Shown here: in pieces, positions 18,876-28,106 of the stretch
Numbering within the stretch: position 1 is the stretch's first letter
Layout: the number at the start of each line of letters is the position of its first letter
Translations under genes and position numbers: made by a program
NCBI RefSeq assembly: GCF_019039105.1
Contig: NZ_JAHPIV010000014.1
Span: 62,001 to 126,000, forward strand
Direction of reading: 5' to 3'
Source of the DNA: Desertibacillus haloalkaliphilus
GTDB taxonomy: Bacteria; Bacillota; Bacilli; Bacillales; KJ1-10-99
DNA: 64,000 nt
The notes under the pieces: model-generated
The model's input: the letters and a program-made list of their open reading frames with translations, nothing else
The model's database searches: none
Told to the model about the DNA's origin: nothing

Positions 18876-19148
18876 TTAAAACATTTCATTTACTTCCCAA
18901 GATTCAACAATCTCGTGAGCTGTTTTGGTATTATAACCTCTGCCCATTAAATAACTTATTGCAGCAACTTCTCTCATGGCATGTACATATGAAGTCACTT
19001 GGGCTTCCTTTAGCCCGTATTGAACGATTGGTTCTACCGTAGACAAAGTGTGATGTTTTAATTGATAAGTTTCGGGGGAAAAGTAAAATGGTTGACTGGG
19101 AAAAGAGGTTGGGGTTCGGTTTACGTCAGTCAAATAACGGTGATCCAT
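18876..19148 (-). CDS. Unknown protein, 90 aa
   Basis: An AAGGAG site precedes MDHRYLTDVN. The N-terminal third is Ser/Pro-rich. The rest is helical with HAMREVAAISYLMGRGY. No membrane segment. Possibly a spore-associated protein given its neighbours, but I see no family motif. Confidence 0.55.
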   Translation of the reverse strand: MDHRYLTDVNRTPTSFPSQPFYFSPETYQLKHHTLSTVEPIVQYGLKEAQVTSYVHAMREVAAISYLMGRGYNTKTAHEIVESWEVNEMF

Positions 19149-19292
19149 AAATTTAGCTCCTTTTAGTTAATACACTTTAGCATATGTTGTATTCACTAAA
19201 CGGTTAGCTGTCTTTGGGTAAATTTTATTAAATATATTACTTTTCTGTTATAGTGGATCACTGCTGTTAATGTTTGAGGTTGTATGCCCACT

Positions 19293-19325
19293 GCGAAACC
19301 GTCTCCGTAGAGTAACTGTTTCGCC
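19293..19325. terminator. GCGAAAC/GTTTCGC hairpin
   Basis: An eight-base outer stem (GCGAAACC/ GGTTTCGC-type) with an inner CTC/GAG pairing lies downstream of the lipoprotein pseudogene on the minus strand. There is no strong T-run, so its role in termination is tentative. Confidence 0.45.
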
Positions 19326-19337
19326 TAATAAAATCTA

Positions 19338-19744
19338 TTATACAACTATTTCTTCAGATACAAAATAAATTTTCCATTCATTATCTATTGTTCTCTCTAA
19401 TATGATTTCACCTTTAAATTTTATTTCTTGGCCGTCCTTTTCTGTATATTTTAACCTATATTCTACAATCGAATAATAGGAGCTAATAGCTTTAACATGT
19501 AATCTTACTGAATTTATAGTTCCAATTTGATCTATATTCTGTCTAATGTACTCCTTGCTACCATACGTCACTAATATGAAATAATCGTTTAAAACACTTA
19601 TATAGGTCTCTGGATCTTGTTCATTTATTGCAGTAACCATCGTATGGATGACAGACATTATCTCTAATTCCTCTGGATTATTATTAAAGCCCGATAAGCA
19701 TAATATACATGTTAAAAGAACGACTAAAAGAACTTCTTTATCAT
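19338..19744 (-). pseudogene. Frameshifted lipoprotein with NTF2-like domain
   Basis: The open part (from 19658) gives 106 residues with an SnoaL/NTF2-like cone pattern. Upstream in the same frame lies a hydrophobic signal-like stretch (VLLVVLLTCILCLSGFNNN) with no start codon. An ATG with a GAGAGG site at 19744 reads MIKKFF and stops. One base change in TTTT would join them into a complete lipoprotein. It is either a young pseudogene or a sequence error. Confidence 0.55.
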
Positions 19745-19942
19745 TTGAATCACCCTCTCAGGTGATTAGATTAAACAGTTAAAAACGAATTATTCTTAGA
19801 GCTTTTTATTTAAAAATATTCATAAACATTGCCTTTTTAATGAGGAAACACCTGATTTATTTACTTTAACAGCTTTAATAACCTTCAGGAAGTACATTTA
19901 TTTTAGATATCTGCATATAATAGGATCGTTCTTTATTTATTT

Positions 19943-19991
19943 AACTTGGGATACCGGTCTCCTTTCCAACTCACCTCCCGGTTCCCAAGTT
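19943..19991. repeat. Long hairpin in an empty gap
   Basis: AACTTGGGA-ACCGG pairs with CCGG-TCCCAAGTT across a 20-base loop. On the minus strand the loop holds GGAGGTGAG and AAAGGAGA, both Shine-Dalgarno-like. No gene start follows at a useful distance. The rest of 19745-20061 holds nothing I recognise. Confidence 0.45.
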
Positions 19992-20061
19992 TCTGAAAAT
20001 ATTTCATTATTTCCTTTGTCTCCCCTTCTCCAGACAAAATTTTTATACTGTTAAGGTTGGC

Positions 20062-20447
20062 TTAATTAACTAATTTACAAACTTGTTCGGCCTTCATATT
20101 TGTGTCTATGCGGTTCCATACCATCAATCGAGGTAACTCCTCTAATTCGTGGTAATGTCCCCCGCCTGGAACAAAAGTTGCTGGTCTTGTATCACCCCGA
20201 ATAACTTGTTTATGACCATTATCAAACGTCGTAAAGGTATTAAAGTGATGGGTGTGCTGAATACCGATCGGGAGGGTTCAGTTGTTGCAGCATAGCGGTG
20301 ATCATGACCAACATCAAATGACGTAACCGCTTTAAGCTCATGAGTGTGAAGGGACTTGCCATCCCAAATCGTAATATAAAGGTGATGTGAATGGAGAGAA
20401 CCTTCACCATCAGAGAAGATTAATCCAGTGATCGGTATATGACTCAT
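20062..20447 (-). pseudogene. YmaF-like protein, frameshifted
   Basis: The first frame reads MSHIPITGLIFSDGEG, HSHHLYITIWDGKSLHTHEL and GHDHRYAATTEP. The conserved continuation GIQHTHHFNTFTTFDNGHKQ and FVPGGGHYHELEELP is in another frame after about position 20268. His-rich 'HTH' repeats are typical of YmaF. One indel in the GGGAGGG stretch explains the break. Length with the repair would be about 128 residues. Confidence 0.65.
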
Positions 20448-20525
20448 TTAGTACCATCCTTTTTCTACTTTTCGTATATCCTACGCAACGAGCATACAAA
20501 AGAGTGGTTTTCGGCATCAAAAATA

Positions 20526-20765
20526 TCACTTTTTATAAATCTTATAACCTGTTACCACACCTATCAGAATTAATAAAAAAGCAAATAGGTTGATCACAGT
20601 GAAATTAACTGTATAGTCACTTGGGGAATAGCTTCCTGCCATCGCAGCCTGAAAAGCAACCCGTCCCATTATAGGAAATACTTCATTCAAAATATTTGTT
20701 ATTAACAATATAAAAATTCCTATAACAGCTATTAGATTACAAAAGAAAAAAAGAATTTTGTTCAT
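20526..20765 (-). CDS. Small membrane protein, 79 aa
   Basis: A strong GGAGGAGG site precedes MNKILFFFCN. Two hydrophobic helices (residues 4-27 and 55-75) flank a short extracytoplasmic loop. Function unknown. Confidence 0.65.
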   Translation of the reverse strand: MNKILFFFCNLIAVIGIFILLITNILNEVFPIMGRVAFQAAMAGSYSPSDYTVNFTVINLFAFLLILIGVVTGYKIYKK

Positions 20766-20850
20766 CTTAACCTCCTCCTACCATTTTTATTGCCCTAAAA
20801 TTTAACTAATATCTGTCTGTTCAATAAGTGCCTGTTATTTATTAATAGAA

Positions 20851-21429
20851 TTACTTAACCAAATGCTTTGGCAAATGATTGCTACAATACCATAATTTGA
20901 TTCCATTATCTCTCAATATATCAACTTCTTTTTGTGTTAATTTAACTTTACAAACCATGCAGGATTTATTCTCATTTTGGTTACTAGAAATTTCGCTAGA
21001 TTTTGGTTTTACTTTATTTCCTGTATGCGAATTCTTCCCAAGATTCACCCAACCCATCTGAAAGTGATCACACGCATCGCGTAAGGCATCTTGGGCCGCA
21101 GCACGAATCGCATATTTAAGGTTCTTGATCTTCCCCTCTGGAAATCGTTGAAACGTCGCAAAACCGGTCCCATCGCGCTCAGCATCAACTATCTTTAATG
21201 TACCAGTGATTTGAACTTCGTTTTCACGCTCATAAATGATCGGTTCGCCTTTTAACGACCAAGACCAATACATGTCTGCGACTTCTTCAAGACGTTCCTC
21301 GTAGGCTTGTGCAGGGATGTATTGGCTGTGAGGATTATTGTTTCGTGATTGAACGGTTCCAGGAGGGAATGGCTCTCGTAATTCCCTAACTATGTCTTTA
21401 TATAATTGATTGTTAGAATATGTATCCAT
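20851..21429 (-). CDS. Rad52-like single-strand annealing protein
   Basis: This 192-residue protein matches the Rad52/Rad22-like recombinases of phages and plasmids: MYWSWSLKGEPIIYERENEV forms strand segments, and NLKYAIRAAAQDALRDACDHF is the conserved helix that follows a basic region. A C-terminal Cys/His module (CMVCK...YCSNHLPKH) is added. It should bind single-stranded DNA and promote annealing. It lies just before ssb and an Mrr-like nuclease gene on the same strand, a natural recombination operon. A decayed copy is at 13.4-14.0 kb. Confidence 0.8.
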   Translation of the reverse strand: MDTYSNNQLYKDIVRELREPFPPGTVQSRNNNPHSQYIPAQAYEERLEEVADMYWSWSLKGEPIIYERENEVQITGTLKIVDAERDGTGFATFQRFPEGKIKNLKYAIRAAAQDALRDACDHFQMGWVNLGKNSHTGNKVKPKSSEISSNQNENKSCMVCKVKLTQKEVDILRDNGIKLWYCSNHLPKHLVK

Positions 21430-21449
21430 TATTCAAACATCCTTGTCTC

Positions 21450-21971
21450 TTAACTAGCTTTTTTATTAAGAAGATCAATTAACTGATCTCTAGGGATTAA
21501 TTTTACGCCATTCTTTTTTGCAAGTTTTTGAGCTGGTGAAGAAAAAGTGTTGTTCGTTATGACCCAAGCATGATTAGCATTGTAATAGTTTTTCGCTGCA
21601 TAAACCTCTTGAACAGCTTTAATACCAACAGCATTTTTCTTATAACGTTTGGCTTGTACAACTATCTTCTCGTTTCTTTTTTTAATAATGAGATCGGCAC
21701 CATAATCACGAGATTTCGGTGTGAACTTTACATGATATCCATCATCCCTAAAGTGAGCACCTAAAAATTCTTCAAACTGTCTTCCGTTCATCTTATCTAC
21801 TTCTAAAATGCCAGATGATAATAACCTCTGGTGATACAACCGATCTCGAATTATTCCTATAACAGTGGCAATTATAACCATTAATATGAGTGTTATTAGA
21901 AAAACTAGAATTAAAGGATCGGTGAAAAGAATATCAACCAAGATATAAAAACTTCTAAAAAAATTTTCCAT
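21450..21971 (-). CDS. Membrane-anchored Mrr-like restriction endonuclease domain protein
   Basis: This 173-residue protein begins with a membrane helix at about residues 15-42. The PD-(D/E)XK core follows: MNGRQFEEFLGAHFRDDGY, RDYGADLII and IVVQAKRYKK supply the catalytic Glu, Asp and QxK. The end HAWVITNNTFSSPAQKLAKK is typical of the Mrr/DUF2034 family. It should cut DNA, perhaps modified or incoming DNA at the membrane. The decayed copy of this operon lacks it. Confidence 0.85.
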   Translation of the reverse strand: MENFFRSFYILVDILFTDPLILVFLITLILMVIIATVIGIIRDRLYHQRLLSSGILEVDKMNGRQFEEFLGAHFRDDGYHVKFTPKSRDYGADLIIKKRNEKIVVQAKRYKKNAVGIKAVQEVYAAKNYYNANHAWVITNNTFSSPAQKLAKKNGVKLIPRDQLIDLLNKKAS

Positions 21972-22006
21972 AAAACACTCCTTAAAGTCTGTAGAACCAC
22001 GGGTTA

Positions 22007-22333
22007 TTATTTAACTTTTGCTCCAAACTTGATTTGTTCCGCATGAAGCTCGATGAATGTCCTTTTATCCCCTTGTTGATCAGTCCCATTTCTAGACCGG
22101 ATCTTCCCATCGATGATCACTTCTTGTCCCTTTTCTAAATTATTGGCGCACCGTTCCCCATATGCTCGCCAAACAAGGACGGGGATAAAATCAGCACGAT
22201 CCCCTTTCTTCGTTTGATAGTCTCGATCTGAAGCCACTGTGAAGCGACAGATGGCGACTTGTGATTCGGTATAATGTAGTTCGGGATCAGCGACCAATCG
22301 TCCCGATATGGTTACGCGGTTAATGTCTACCAT
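22007..22333 (-). CDS. ssb: Single-stranded DNA-binding protein, short
   Basis: This 108-residue OB-fold SSB has INRVTISGRLVADPELHYTE, FTVASDRDYQ and VWRAYGERCANNLEKGQEV. It ends soon after the OB fold and lacks the Gly/Pro-rich tail and acidic DxDxxF tip that recruit partners. It may therefore coat DNA without the usual partner docking. A full-length SSB is encoded at 63.1-63.5 kb. Nearby genes suggest a role in recombination. Confidence 0.88.
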   Translation of the reverse strand: MVDINRVTISGRLVADPELHYTESQVAICRFTVASDRDYQTKKGDRADFIPVLVWRAYGERCANNLEKGQEVIIDGKIRSRNGTDQQGDKRTFIELHAEQIKFGAKVK

Positions 22334-22393
22334 TGTTCTCTCACCTGTCCTTTGTAACCAAAAATGTAATAGTTAGTTCGATGATTATAAAAT

Positions 22394-23122
22394 CTATGAT
22401 TCAAATAGTTTCAACGCATCTCCTAAAAAATGCTGGGCCTGACGTACATTTGTCTCCGCCGCATCCGCAATTTGCTTAAACACTTCGTTGCCACGAGGTT
22501 GAATACGGTACTCACGCTTAAAGCGACGTTCACTCCCCCACCGACCAAGGATTAAGGGTCCAGTTTCATCCTCTTCCATTTCATGAGCGATATTATAGAT
22601 AAAAGCTTTACTGCTTGACCATCCGAATCGGTCTTTAATGTATTCTTGAGTTTCGCTAATGACAATGACGGGCTGATTCATCGCTTGTTTTAGTAGAACA
22701 TAGCGAACGACGTCTTTGACTGAGACAAGTGTACTGAAAAAGTTGCGGTCTTCATCACTAACCTCTCCAACGGGTACGGCTTTACCGGTTCCAGAGATCT
22801 CATAGACAAAGCGGTCGGCTACTTTTTTAAGGGCAAGAAACCGATCCTTAAATTGCTTGATATAAGAGTCGTAGAGTTGCTTTCCTTTCGTTGTAACCGT
22901 ATAGACCTTGTTTCTCCCTTCCTGGTAAGCAAGGACGATTTCATGGTTATCTTTGAGTTTGGATGCTGAGACAAAGAAGTGATTACGGCTATGCGGTTTG
23001 TGAGGAAACTCTCGATGCAAGGACTCATACATGTCCGACACACTTTGATCAAACCGTTGCAACTCTTTTAAGATAAATAGTTTGTAGAACTCTTGTTGAG
23101 TAAGAGCTTGTTGTTTTTCCAT
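22394..23122 (-). CDS. Winged-helix (PadR/replication-type) protein
   Basis: The start is set at the ATG after GGTGGTGAACATA (protein MEKQQALTQQ). The first 90 residues look like a winged helix: FYKLFILKELQRFDQSVSDM, then SASKLKDNHEIVLAYQEGRN as the wing. A helical second half follows with REYRIQPRGNEVFKQIAD. It is four bases' reach from the upstream LuxR gene and precedes ssb. It likely regulates this recombination operon; no ligand is evident. Confidence 0.65.
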   Translation of the reverse strand: MEKQQALTQQEFYKLFILKELQRFDQSVSDMYESLHREFPHKPHSRNHFFVSASKLKDNHEIVLAYQEGRNKVYTVTTKGKQLYDSYIKQFKDRFLALKKVADRFVYEISGTGKAVPVGEVSDEDRNFFSTLVSVKDVVRYVLLKQAMNQPVIVISETQEYIKDRFGWSSSKAFIYNIAHEMEEDETGPLILGRWGSERRFKREYRIQPRGNEVFKQIADAAETNVRQAQHFLGDALKLFES

Positions 23123-23135
23123 TATGTTCACCACC

Positions 23136-23873
23136 TTATGGTTGCATTTTAACGTCCGCTTGTTCATGTAAGATGACCGATTGTTCTAATTCCTCCTTGT
23201 TTGAATAAAGAGTGATCCATTCGTTTTTAATGGCCATGACAATGGCTGCTGTACGATCAGGCACATTGAGTTTTTTGATTACATTTCGAACATGCGTATA
23301 AACGGTATGTTTGCTAAGGAACAGAGTTTGAGCGACTTCATCATTGGTTAAACCATTGCATATGAGGTATAGGATGATGGTTTCTCGTTTAGAAAAGAGC
23401 TCATTTTTTAGAGGCAAAGGCTCACGCTTCCATTCAGGGTTCTTTGGTCCATGTATCAATTGCAGACATTCATTCCAGATGAAGGGCAAGGAATGCTCAT
23501 CCAGATAAGCATATCCTTGATGGATACATTCTTTCAGACGACTAAAGACTGAAAAGCTTTGATCTAACGTGAAAAATCCATCAGCGCCTTCGTAAATGAA
23601 CGTCCTCACACACTCGTTATCCATCAATTGTGATAGCACATAGATGAATGTATTTGGATGAGATTGACGAATGGTATGAAGGAGAAGAGTGGTCTTCTCG
23701 CTCCCTTGAACATCATGAATCACGAAAGCATCCATGTGGTTATCCCCCGACACCTCAGCATCTTCTATTTTTTTCGACGACAAGCTAGTGACTGTAAACT
23801 CTTTTTGAAAATAATTTCGGAAGTGAGTTCGTGTTGTAAGGCAATCAGAAATCATCGTAATATTCTTTTTCAT
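23136..23873 (-). CDS. LuxR-family regulator with degenerate receiver
   Basis: The probable start is the ATG about 12 bases after AAGGAG (MKKNITMISD); a longer reading lacks a site. The N-terminal 120 residues follow the receiver fold but keep only part of the acidic pocket (a single Asp in ISDC, an Asp in VIHDVQG). A good LuxR helix-turn-helix follows (FSKRETIILYLI, HTVYTHVRNVIKKLNV). It may act without phosphorylation. It is the first gene of the recombination operon. Confidence 0.8.
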   Translation of the reverse strand: MKKNITMISDCLTTRTHFRNYFQKEFTVTSLSSKKIEDAEVSGDNHMDAFVIHDVQGSEKTTLLLHTIRQSHPNTFIYVLSQLMDNECVRTFIYEGADGFFTLDQSFSVFSRLKECIHQGYAYLDEHSLPFIWNECLQLIHGPKNPEWKREPLPLKNELFSKRETIILYLICNGLTNDEVAQTLFLSKHTVYTHVRNVIKKLNVPDRTAAIVMAIKNEWITLYSNKEELEQSVILHEQADVKMQP

Positions 23874-23939
23874 CTTAAATTGATTCTCCTTACTTCTATA
23901 TTGTTCCATTATTATATAGTCTTATAGAGTATACATTCT

Positions 23940-24350
23940 ACACACCACCTCCTAGTTCCTCCCTTCCCATCCAAAAAAACACACAAATTTCGACATGCGG
24001 CTCTCCACCCCTCCATCGCTATTCACACTCATCCTATTCCTTCAGCAACCATTCCAAGTGCTTGTTTTACTAGGTACGTTTTCAATTTATTGTTACGTTA
24101 CGAAGTGACTGAGTACGTACACATTTACTTTTTGGTTTGATGGTGTGGGTGGTCGTTCGCGTGTGGGATGGGGTGCGATGAGTTGAAAGGTTATGCTGTG
24201 CATATTGGGAAAAGAATAGAGGGTAGTTAGGGTGAATGGATGGATAAACGGATAGAAGTCTATGCGTGGTGGGGTAGCATGTGAGCATAGGCAGAGGATG
24301 AGAGGGAGGAGATGGGATGTGGGGTATGGGGTATAAAGAATTATAATACA
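23940..24350. other. Strand-asymmetric intergenic region with G/C skew switch
   Basis: Between divergent genes, the plus strand is C-rich and nearly G-free from 23940 to 24060, then G-rich and nearly C-free from about 24120 to 24340 (runs such as GGGATGGGGTG and GGGAGGAGATGGG). The open frame on the minus strand here is low-complexity and I do not accept it as a gene. The remainder of 23874-24893 holds no gene. Confidence 0.5.
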
Positions 24351-24893
24351 TACTCTAAAAGACTATTTATCAAGGGATTGAATTATATGTCTCCTATGTT
24401 TAGTACTGATTTGTCATTAAGAGCCTTCTTCGGTTCACTTATTAAAGATTTAGTCGCCGTTAGGTGATTCTGGGTACGTTTCGTATTCGTGGCCATATTC
24501 TATAAACTGATCAAGAGGCTTTTAAACCCAGTTCCGATGGTCTTTTTCAATATTTTTTGAGTGCACCTTTTTTCTTGTATCCTTTGACCTTTTCATCTGA
24601 CATAACAAACAACGTCCTCATAAATTTTGGTAATACGTACAGCCACTAACACATGGTCATCTCCTTCCACACAAACTAATGTATTGAATCGAACCAATGC
24701 TAGGATGTTCGGCAACATATGTCAAATAGGAACCGTCATCGCTTTTTTCCTATGAACAAAAAAGATTTTATTTTGCGAGTGGAAGATATCCGTAGTTTTT
24801 ATTTCCTGTAGTTGAAAATATAACCAATTTAGGTTGATAGTGGTAAATAAAATGTGTAAAATGAACTCGTATTAATAGATTAGGAGGGGTATT

Positions 24894-25979
24894 TTGTTAA
24901 AAAAAGCAATATTTTCTATGGGACTAGTTTTCGCTCTATCTTCTATTGGTGTTCTTGCCAGTAATGATGAAACGAGAAAATTGGAGGAATCAGGGTATGT
25001 TAATGTTATTCAACATACGGAAGAACGAATTTCTGAAGAGTTAGTAAGCACCATAGAACAAAAAGGGCTTCCTGTTGAAGCTGACGTTGTTATAAGTGAA
25101 AATGGAGTTAGTGGGAATATCCGTGTTGATTCACAAGAAGGCAAAACTACGTATCGCCTATCGTCTAAAGAGGAATTTGAAGAAAACGGATATACTGGTT
25201 ATCGAGGAGATGTAAATAAAGGGGAACTAAAATTTGAACTGTTTCTTTTAGAGGGTGATGAGGCATCAATTAATATTTTCGAAACAGATGATGAGAATAA
25301 CAGAATTAACCCATTTACAATTCATTTAGATGGCAGCTCTGTTTCAGGTAAAAAAAGAGAAGTAATAAAAGACGAGTTAAATCCAATGTTTCAAATTTCA
25401 AGTAAGTCAAATTTTGATACATTAATAGGATTGTCTAAAAAAGGATTAAAATTGGAAGTTCAAGGGTATAAAAACCGGACAGAATCTACTCCTTGGATTA
25501 CAAGATTATGGACTAAAGAAAGTGACGCAATTGATTTGGCTGAACAAAGTGAAAATGAGATTACTCGTGTAGGTATTTATAGAGCGTTCTCAGAGGGTGA
25601 TGCACCAGCTTATTCTACTTTTAATTCAATCAAACCTGCGGATGACAGCGATGAAACTATGACAATCCCTTTTACAATAAAAGGTGAAGACTTTGAGATA
25701 GATGTAAAAACATCAGATACAGATGTTACTGAACCAGGTTATTCCAATCCTCAATCAGTTGAATATTATTGGTGGTTAAAAGGTGCAAGAAACTATGAAG
25801 AGGGTAACAATGATGAAGGTATATTAACCCAACAAGATTACATATTCAATTCAGATACTCCTCGTAACTCTTATGGATATATTGAAGTGGATGTAAACAC
25901 TTGGCTGAACTACGAAATTGTTGGTAACTATCGAGAATATGTAATAGTAGATGGTAATGTAACTGTCTGGTATGATTAA
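24894..25979 (+). CDS. Exported protein of unknown function
   Basis: This 361-residue protein starts at TTG after a strong AGGAGGGG. A signal peptide (basic KK, then FSMGLVFALSSIGVLAS) precedes a charged region. The C-terminal 80 residues are aromatic (VEYYWWLKGARNY, WLNYEIVGNYREYVIVDG). It ends a few bases before a terminator, followed by a membrane-anchored partner. I recognise no family. Confidence 0.7.
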   Translation: MLKKAIFSMGLVFALSSIGVLASNDETRKLEESGYVNVIQHTEERISEELVSTIEQKGLPVEADVVISENGVSGNIRVDSQEGKTTYRLSSKEEFEENGYTGYRGDVNKGELKFELFLLEGDEASINIFETDDENNRINPFTIHLDGSSVSGKKREVIKDELNPMFQISSKSNFDTLIGLSKKGLKLEVQGYKNRTESTPWITRLWTKESDAIDLAEQSENEITRVGIYRAFSEGDAPAYSTFNSIKPADDSDETMTIPFTIKGEDFEIDVKTSDTDVTEPGYSNPQSVEYYWWLKGARNYEEGNNDEGILTQQDYIFNSDTPRNSYGYIEVDVNTWLNYEIVGNYREYVIVDGNVTVWYD

Positions 25980-25981
25980 TG

Positions 25982-26015
25982 AAAAAAAGAGTGTTCTTTG
26001 AAACACTCTTTTTTC
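25982..26015 (+). terminator. Intrinsic terminator
   Basis: AGAGTGTT/AACACTCT stem with TTTTTT after it, flanked by A-run, directly after the exported-protein gene. Confidence 0.85.
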
Positions 26016-26049
26016 TAAAAATAAACTGTATGTTAGGAGTTGCAATCAA

Positions 26050-26529
26050 GTGATAAAAAAATCAATAATAGGAATCCTAGTAATTGCAACTTGCATCATG
26101 GCGTTAACTACTGCATATTTTGCAAAACAAAACATTGATTTAAATAATAAAATAACCAGCATCGAAGAGAGAATAATGTTTCAGCAATTAAGAAGTTTAA
26201 TGTTATCATTAGATGACATAGAAAATGAGTTAGGCAAAAAGGACATAGACCAAACCAAATTAAAGGATTCTCTTCCTAAACTAGAAGTTATTTCATTTAT
26301 GGATGAAGACGTTAATCGTTCTTATCAAGTTTTTATTCAAACATTGAATAAAAACTTAAATTATATTACCTCGGATGATCATAATTTAGAAAAGTCCAGT
26401 TCATTACATGATTCTATAGAAGATATCAACATTCAATTAGGAGAGATTTTATATCCCCAAAACACTTCCTTTGATACTAATAATAAACACATAATCGAGA
26501 TATTCGAAAATTTTGTAAATGATTTTTAG
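26050..26529 (+). CDS. Membrane-anchored helical protein
   Basis: This 159-residue protein starts at GTG after a TAGGAG site. An N-terminal helix (SIIGILVIATCIMALTTAY) anchors it. The rest is acidic and helical. It lies 35 bases after the terminator of the exported-protein gene, so read-through may give coupled expression. Function unknown. Confidence 0.65.
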   Translation: MIKKSIIGILVIATCIMALTTAYFAKQNIDLNNKITSIEERIMFQQLRSLMLSLDDIENELGKKDIDQTKLKDSLPKLEVISFMDEDVNRSYQVFIQTLNKNLNYITSDDHNLEKSSSLHDSIEDINIQLGEILYPQNTSFDTNNKHIIEIFENFVNDF

Positions 26530-26795
26530 AAACCTGAAAAATTCTTTTGAACTATCCTTGAGTAAGTCATGAAGCTATGTAGTATAGTTTAGAACACCTT
26601 GAACAATTAATGTACCAATTCTCCCGCAAATAATAAGAAAAATTCCGACATAAAAACTGGGAGGCATTGCATTTAATTACTGTTGTAAATACAAGTCTGG
26701 TTGGACAATGTTAGTGGAAACTGAGGAGCTTTAAAAGTCTATTTAATCAGCTATAATAAATGAATTCCATTAAGAACCTATTTCGACACGACCTT

Positions 26796-26833
26796 AAAAA
26801 CAGCCGATTTCTAATTAGAATCCGGCTGTTTTT
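26796..26833 (+). terminator. Intrinsic terminator
   Basis: AAAAACAGCCGGATT-like arms (ACAGCCGATT / AATCCGGCTGT) with TTTTT after. It ends the plus-strand pair. The hairpin sits inside an open frame at 26760-26951 that I do not regard as a gene. Confidence 0.8.
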
Positions 26834-26979
26834 CGATCAGTTATATGCTCCGAATCATCAACGAATTTGTATCACTCTATCATGTTCTTCTTTCTGTCAT
26901 TTCATCCGAAAGATAGTTCTTGAAAATGACCTCAAACACACTCATTGCTAACAGTTGCGACACTGGTTCATCTGCCACT

Positions 26980-27129
26980 TTAGTTCATCATGTACTCGTT
27001 TAAAAGTGCATCTAAGTATTGGCTATATTCCAATGTCTTTTCGTGGCCTAAACCATAGTTCAAACCGTAGTTCACTAACTTCTCTCTCATCATATCTATT
27101 TCTTCTAGTAATCGCTCACTTTGATTCAT
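26980..27129 (-). CDS. Spo0E-like sporulation regulatory phosphatase, 49 aa
   Basis: The minus strand encodes MNQSERLLEEIDMMREKLVN, then NYGLGHEKTLEYSQYLDALL and a short end. Two helices, the 'IExxRxxL' start and the 'S(Q)xLDxLLNxY' end are the Spo0E-family signature. Family members remove phosphate from Spo0A~P and delay sporulation. The ribosome site is weak. It stands alone in a gene-poor region. Confidence 0.8.
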   Translation of the reverse strand: MNQSERLLEEIDMMREKLVNYGLNYGLGHEKTLEYSQYLDALLNEYMMN

Positions 27130-28106
27130 AACTAACTATGCCTCTCAAATTTTATTTCATGACAGTTTTAAAGATACGAAACTTATTTTAACAAAAATAT
27201 CATACTAAGGATAGTGATAGATGGAGATATATTGTCAAAATTGTTCTATTTATTATTAAGCTTTTAACAATTATATGAGTGATTGATCGAGCAACAAAAC
27301 AATCACAGTTCGTCATACCTAAAAAGGCCCGATGAGGATAACGTGATCATTCATCGAAATCAGTTATGATTGCACTGGTCCGACAAACGAGAAAAAGACA
27401 GCCGCCCAAAGCTATCCTCTTCTCTTCCCTCCTTCCCCCTTCTCACTGTCGCATTTCCCTTTCGACAATTATAATTTAGCAGGAAATGTATTTAGAATCT
27501 GTGCTCGAATTCACAATTATTAAATTAATTTGCAAAAAGGGGTAACGTCAGGAAATTGCGTATTTGCAACGTTAAGCAAAAAGAGCATAGAAAGATTCTT
27601 TCCTTTAAGTTTAGGAACCGATCTTTTAAATAAAGCAGTTACCCGTTCGTACGTTAAGTACATTCTTTCACAGAGTTAGTCAGATAATGTAATTTGAATG
27701 CGCAGTACACTGTGCAACAAATGAATCAGCTAAATTTATGTATTTTCTTGTTCAATTAAATACCGTTAATTGAAGATAGAAACAATTAATTATGTGCTTT
27801 CTCAATCCAATTATTAATTGACTTAGGCTCTTTATTAGTTGTTCATCTTGTTCCACTAATAAACTTAGTTAGTTGAAGAACCTCTTTCTTATTTTCAACA
27901 GAAATATCTACCAATGCGATTTAGATTTAATAAATAAGAAATTCGTTCGTTAAGATAATTGTCATCGTTTTTAACATATGGATTAGCAAAAAGAAGCAGT
28001 CAAAATCATATATGAATCTGACTGCTAATTAACATCTTATTTAACTTTTTGTACTCGAAAATAGAAACTGTTAGTATTTAGAATCCGTATCCATAAAAAG
28101 TATTCA
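27130..28106. other. Gene-poor region with a decayed short frame
   Basis: A pyrimidine-rich plus-strand stretch lies at 27400-27470. On the minus strand near 27985-27800, overlapping short frames (NPYVKNDDNYLNERISYLLN, then ISVENKKEVLQLTKFISG) look like a frameshifted remnant. I see no intact gene. Confidence 0.35.
27995..28026 (-). terminator. Terminator of the DprA/PRTase operon
   Basis: AGCAGTCAGATTC pairs with the complementary GATTTTGACTGCT, followed on the minus strand by TTCTTTTTG. It lies about 80 bases after the phosphoribosyltransferase stop. Confidence 0.75.

Noticed and set aside
24082-24351. Open frame of 89 codons on the minus strand
   Set aside because: Low-complexity Pro/Ser/His sequence caused by base skew, with no ribosome site.
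26760-26951. Open frame on the plus strand
   Set aside because: It contains a clear transcription terminator and has no ribosome site.
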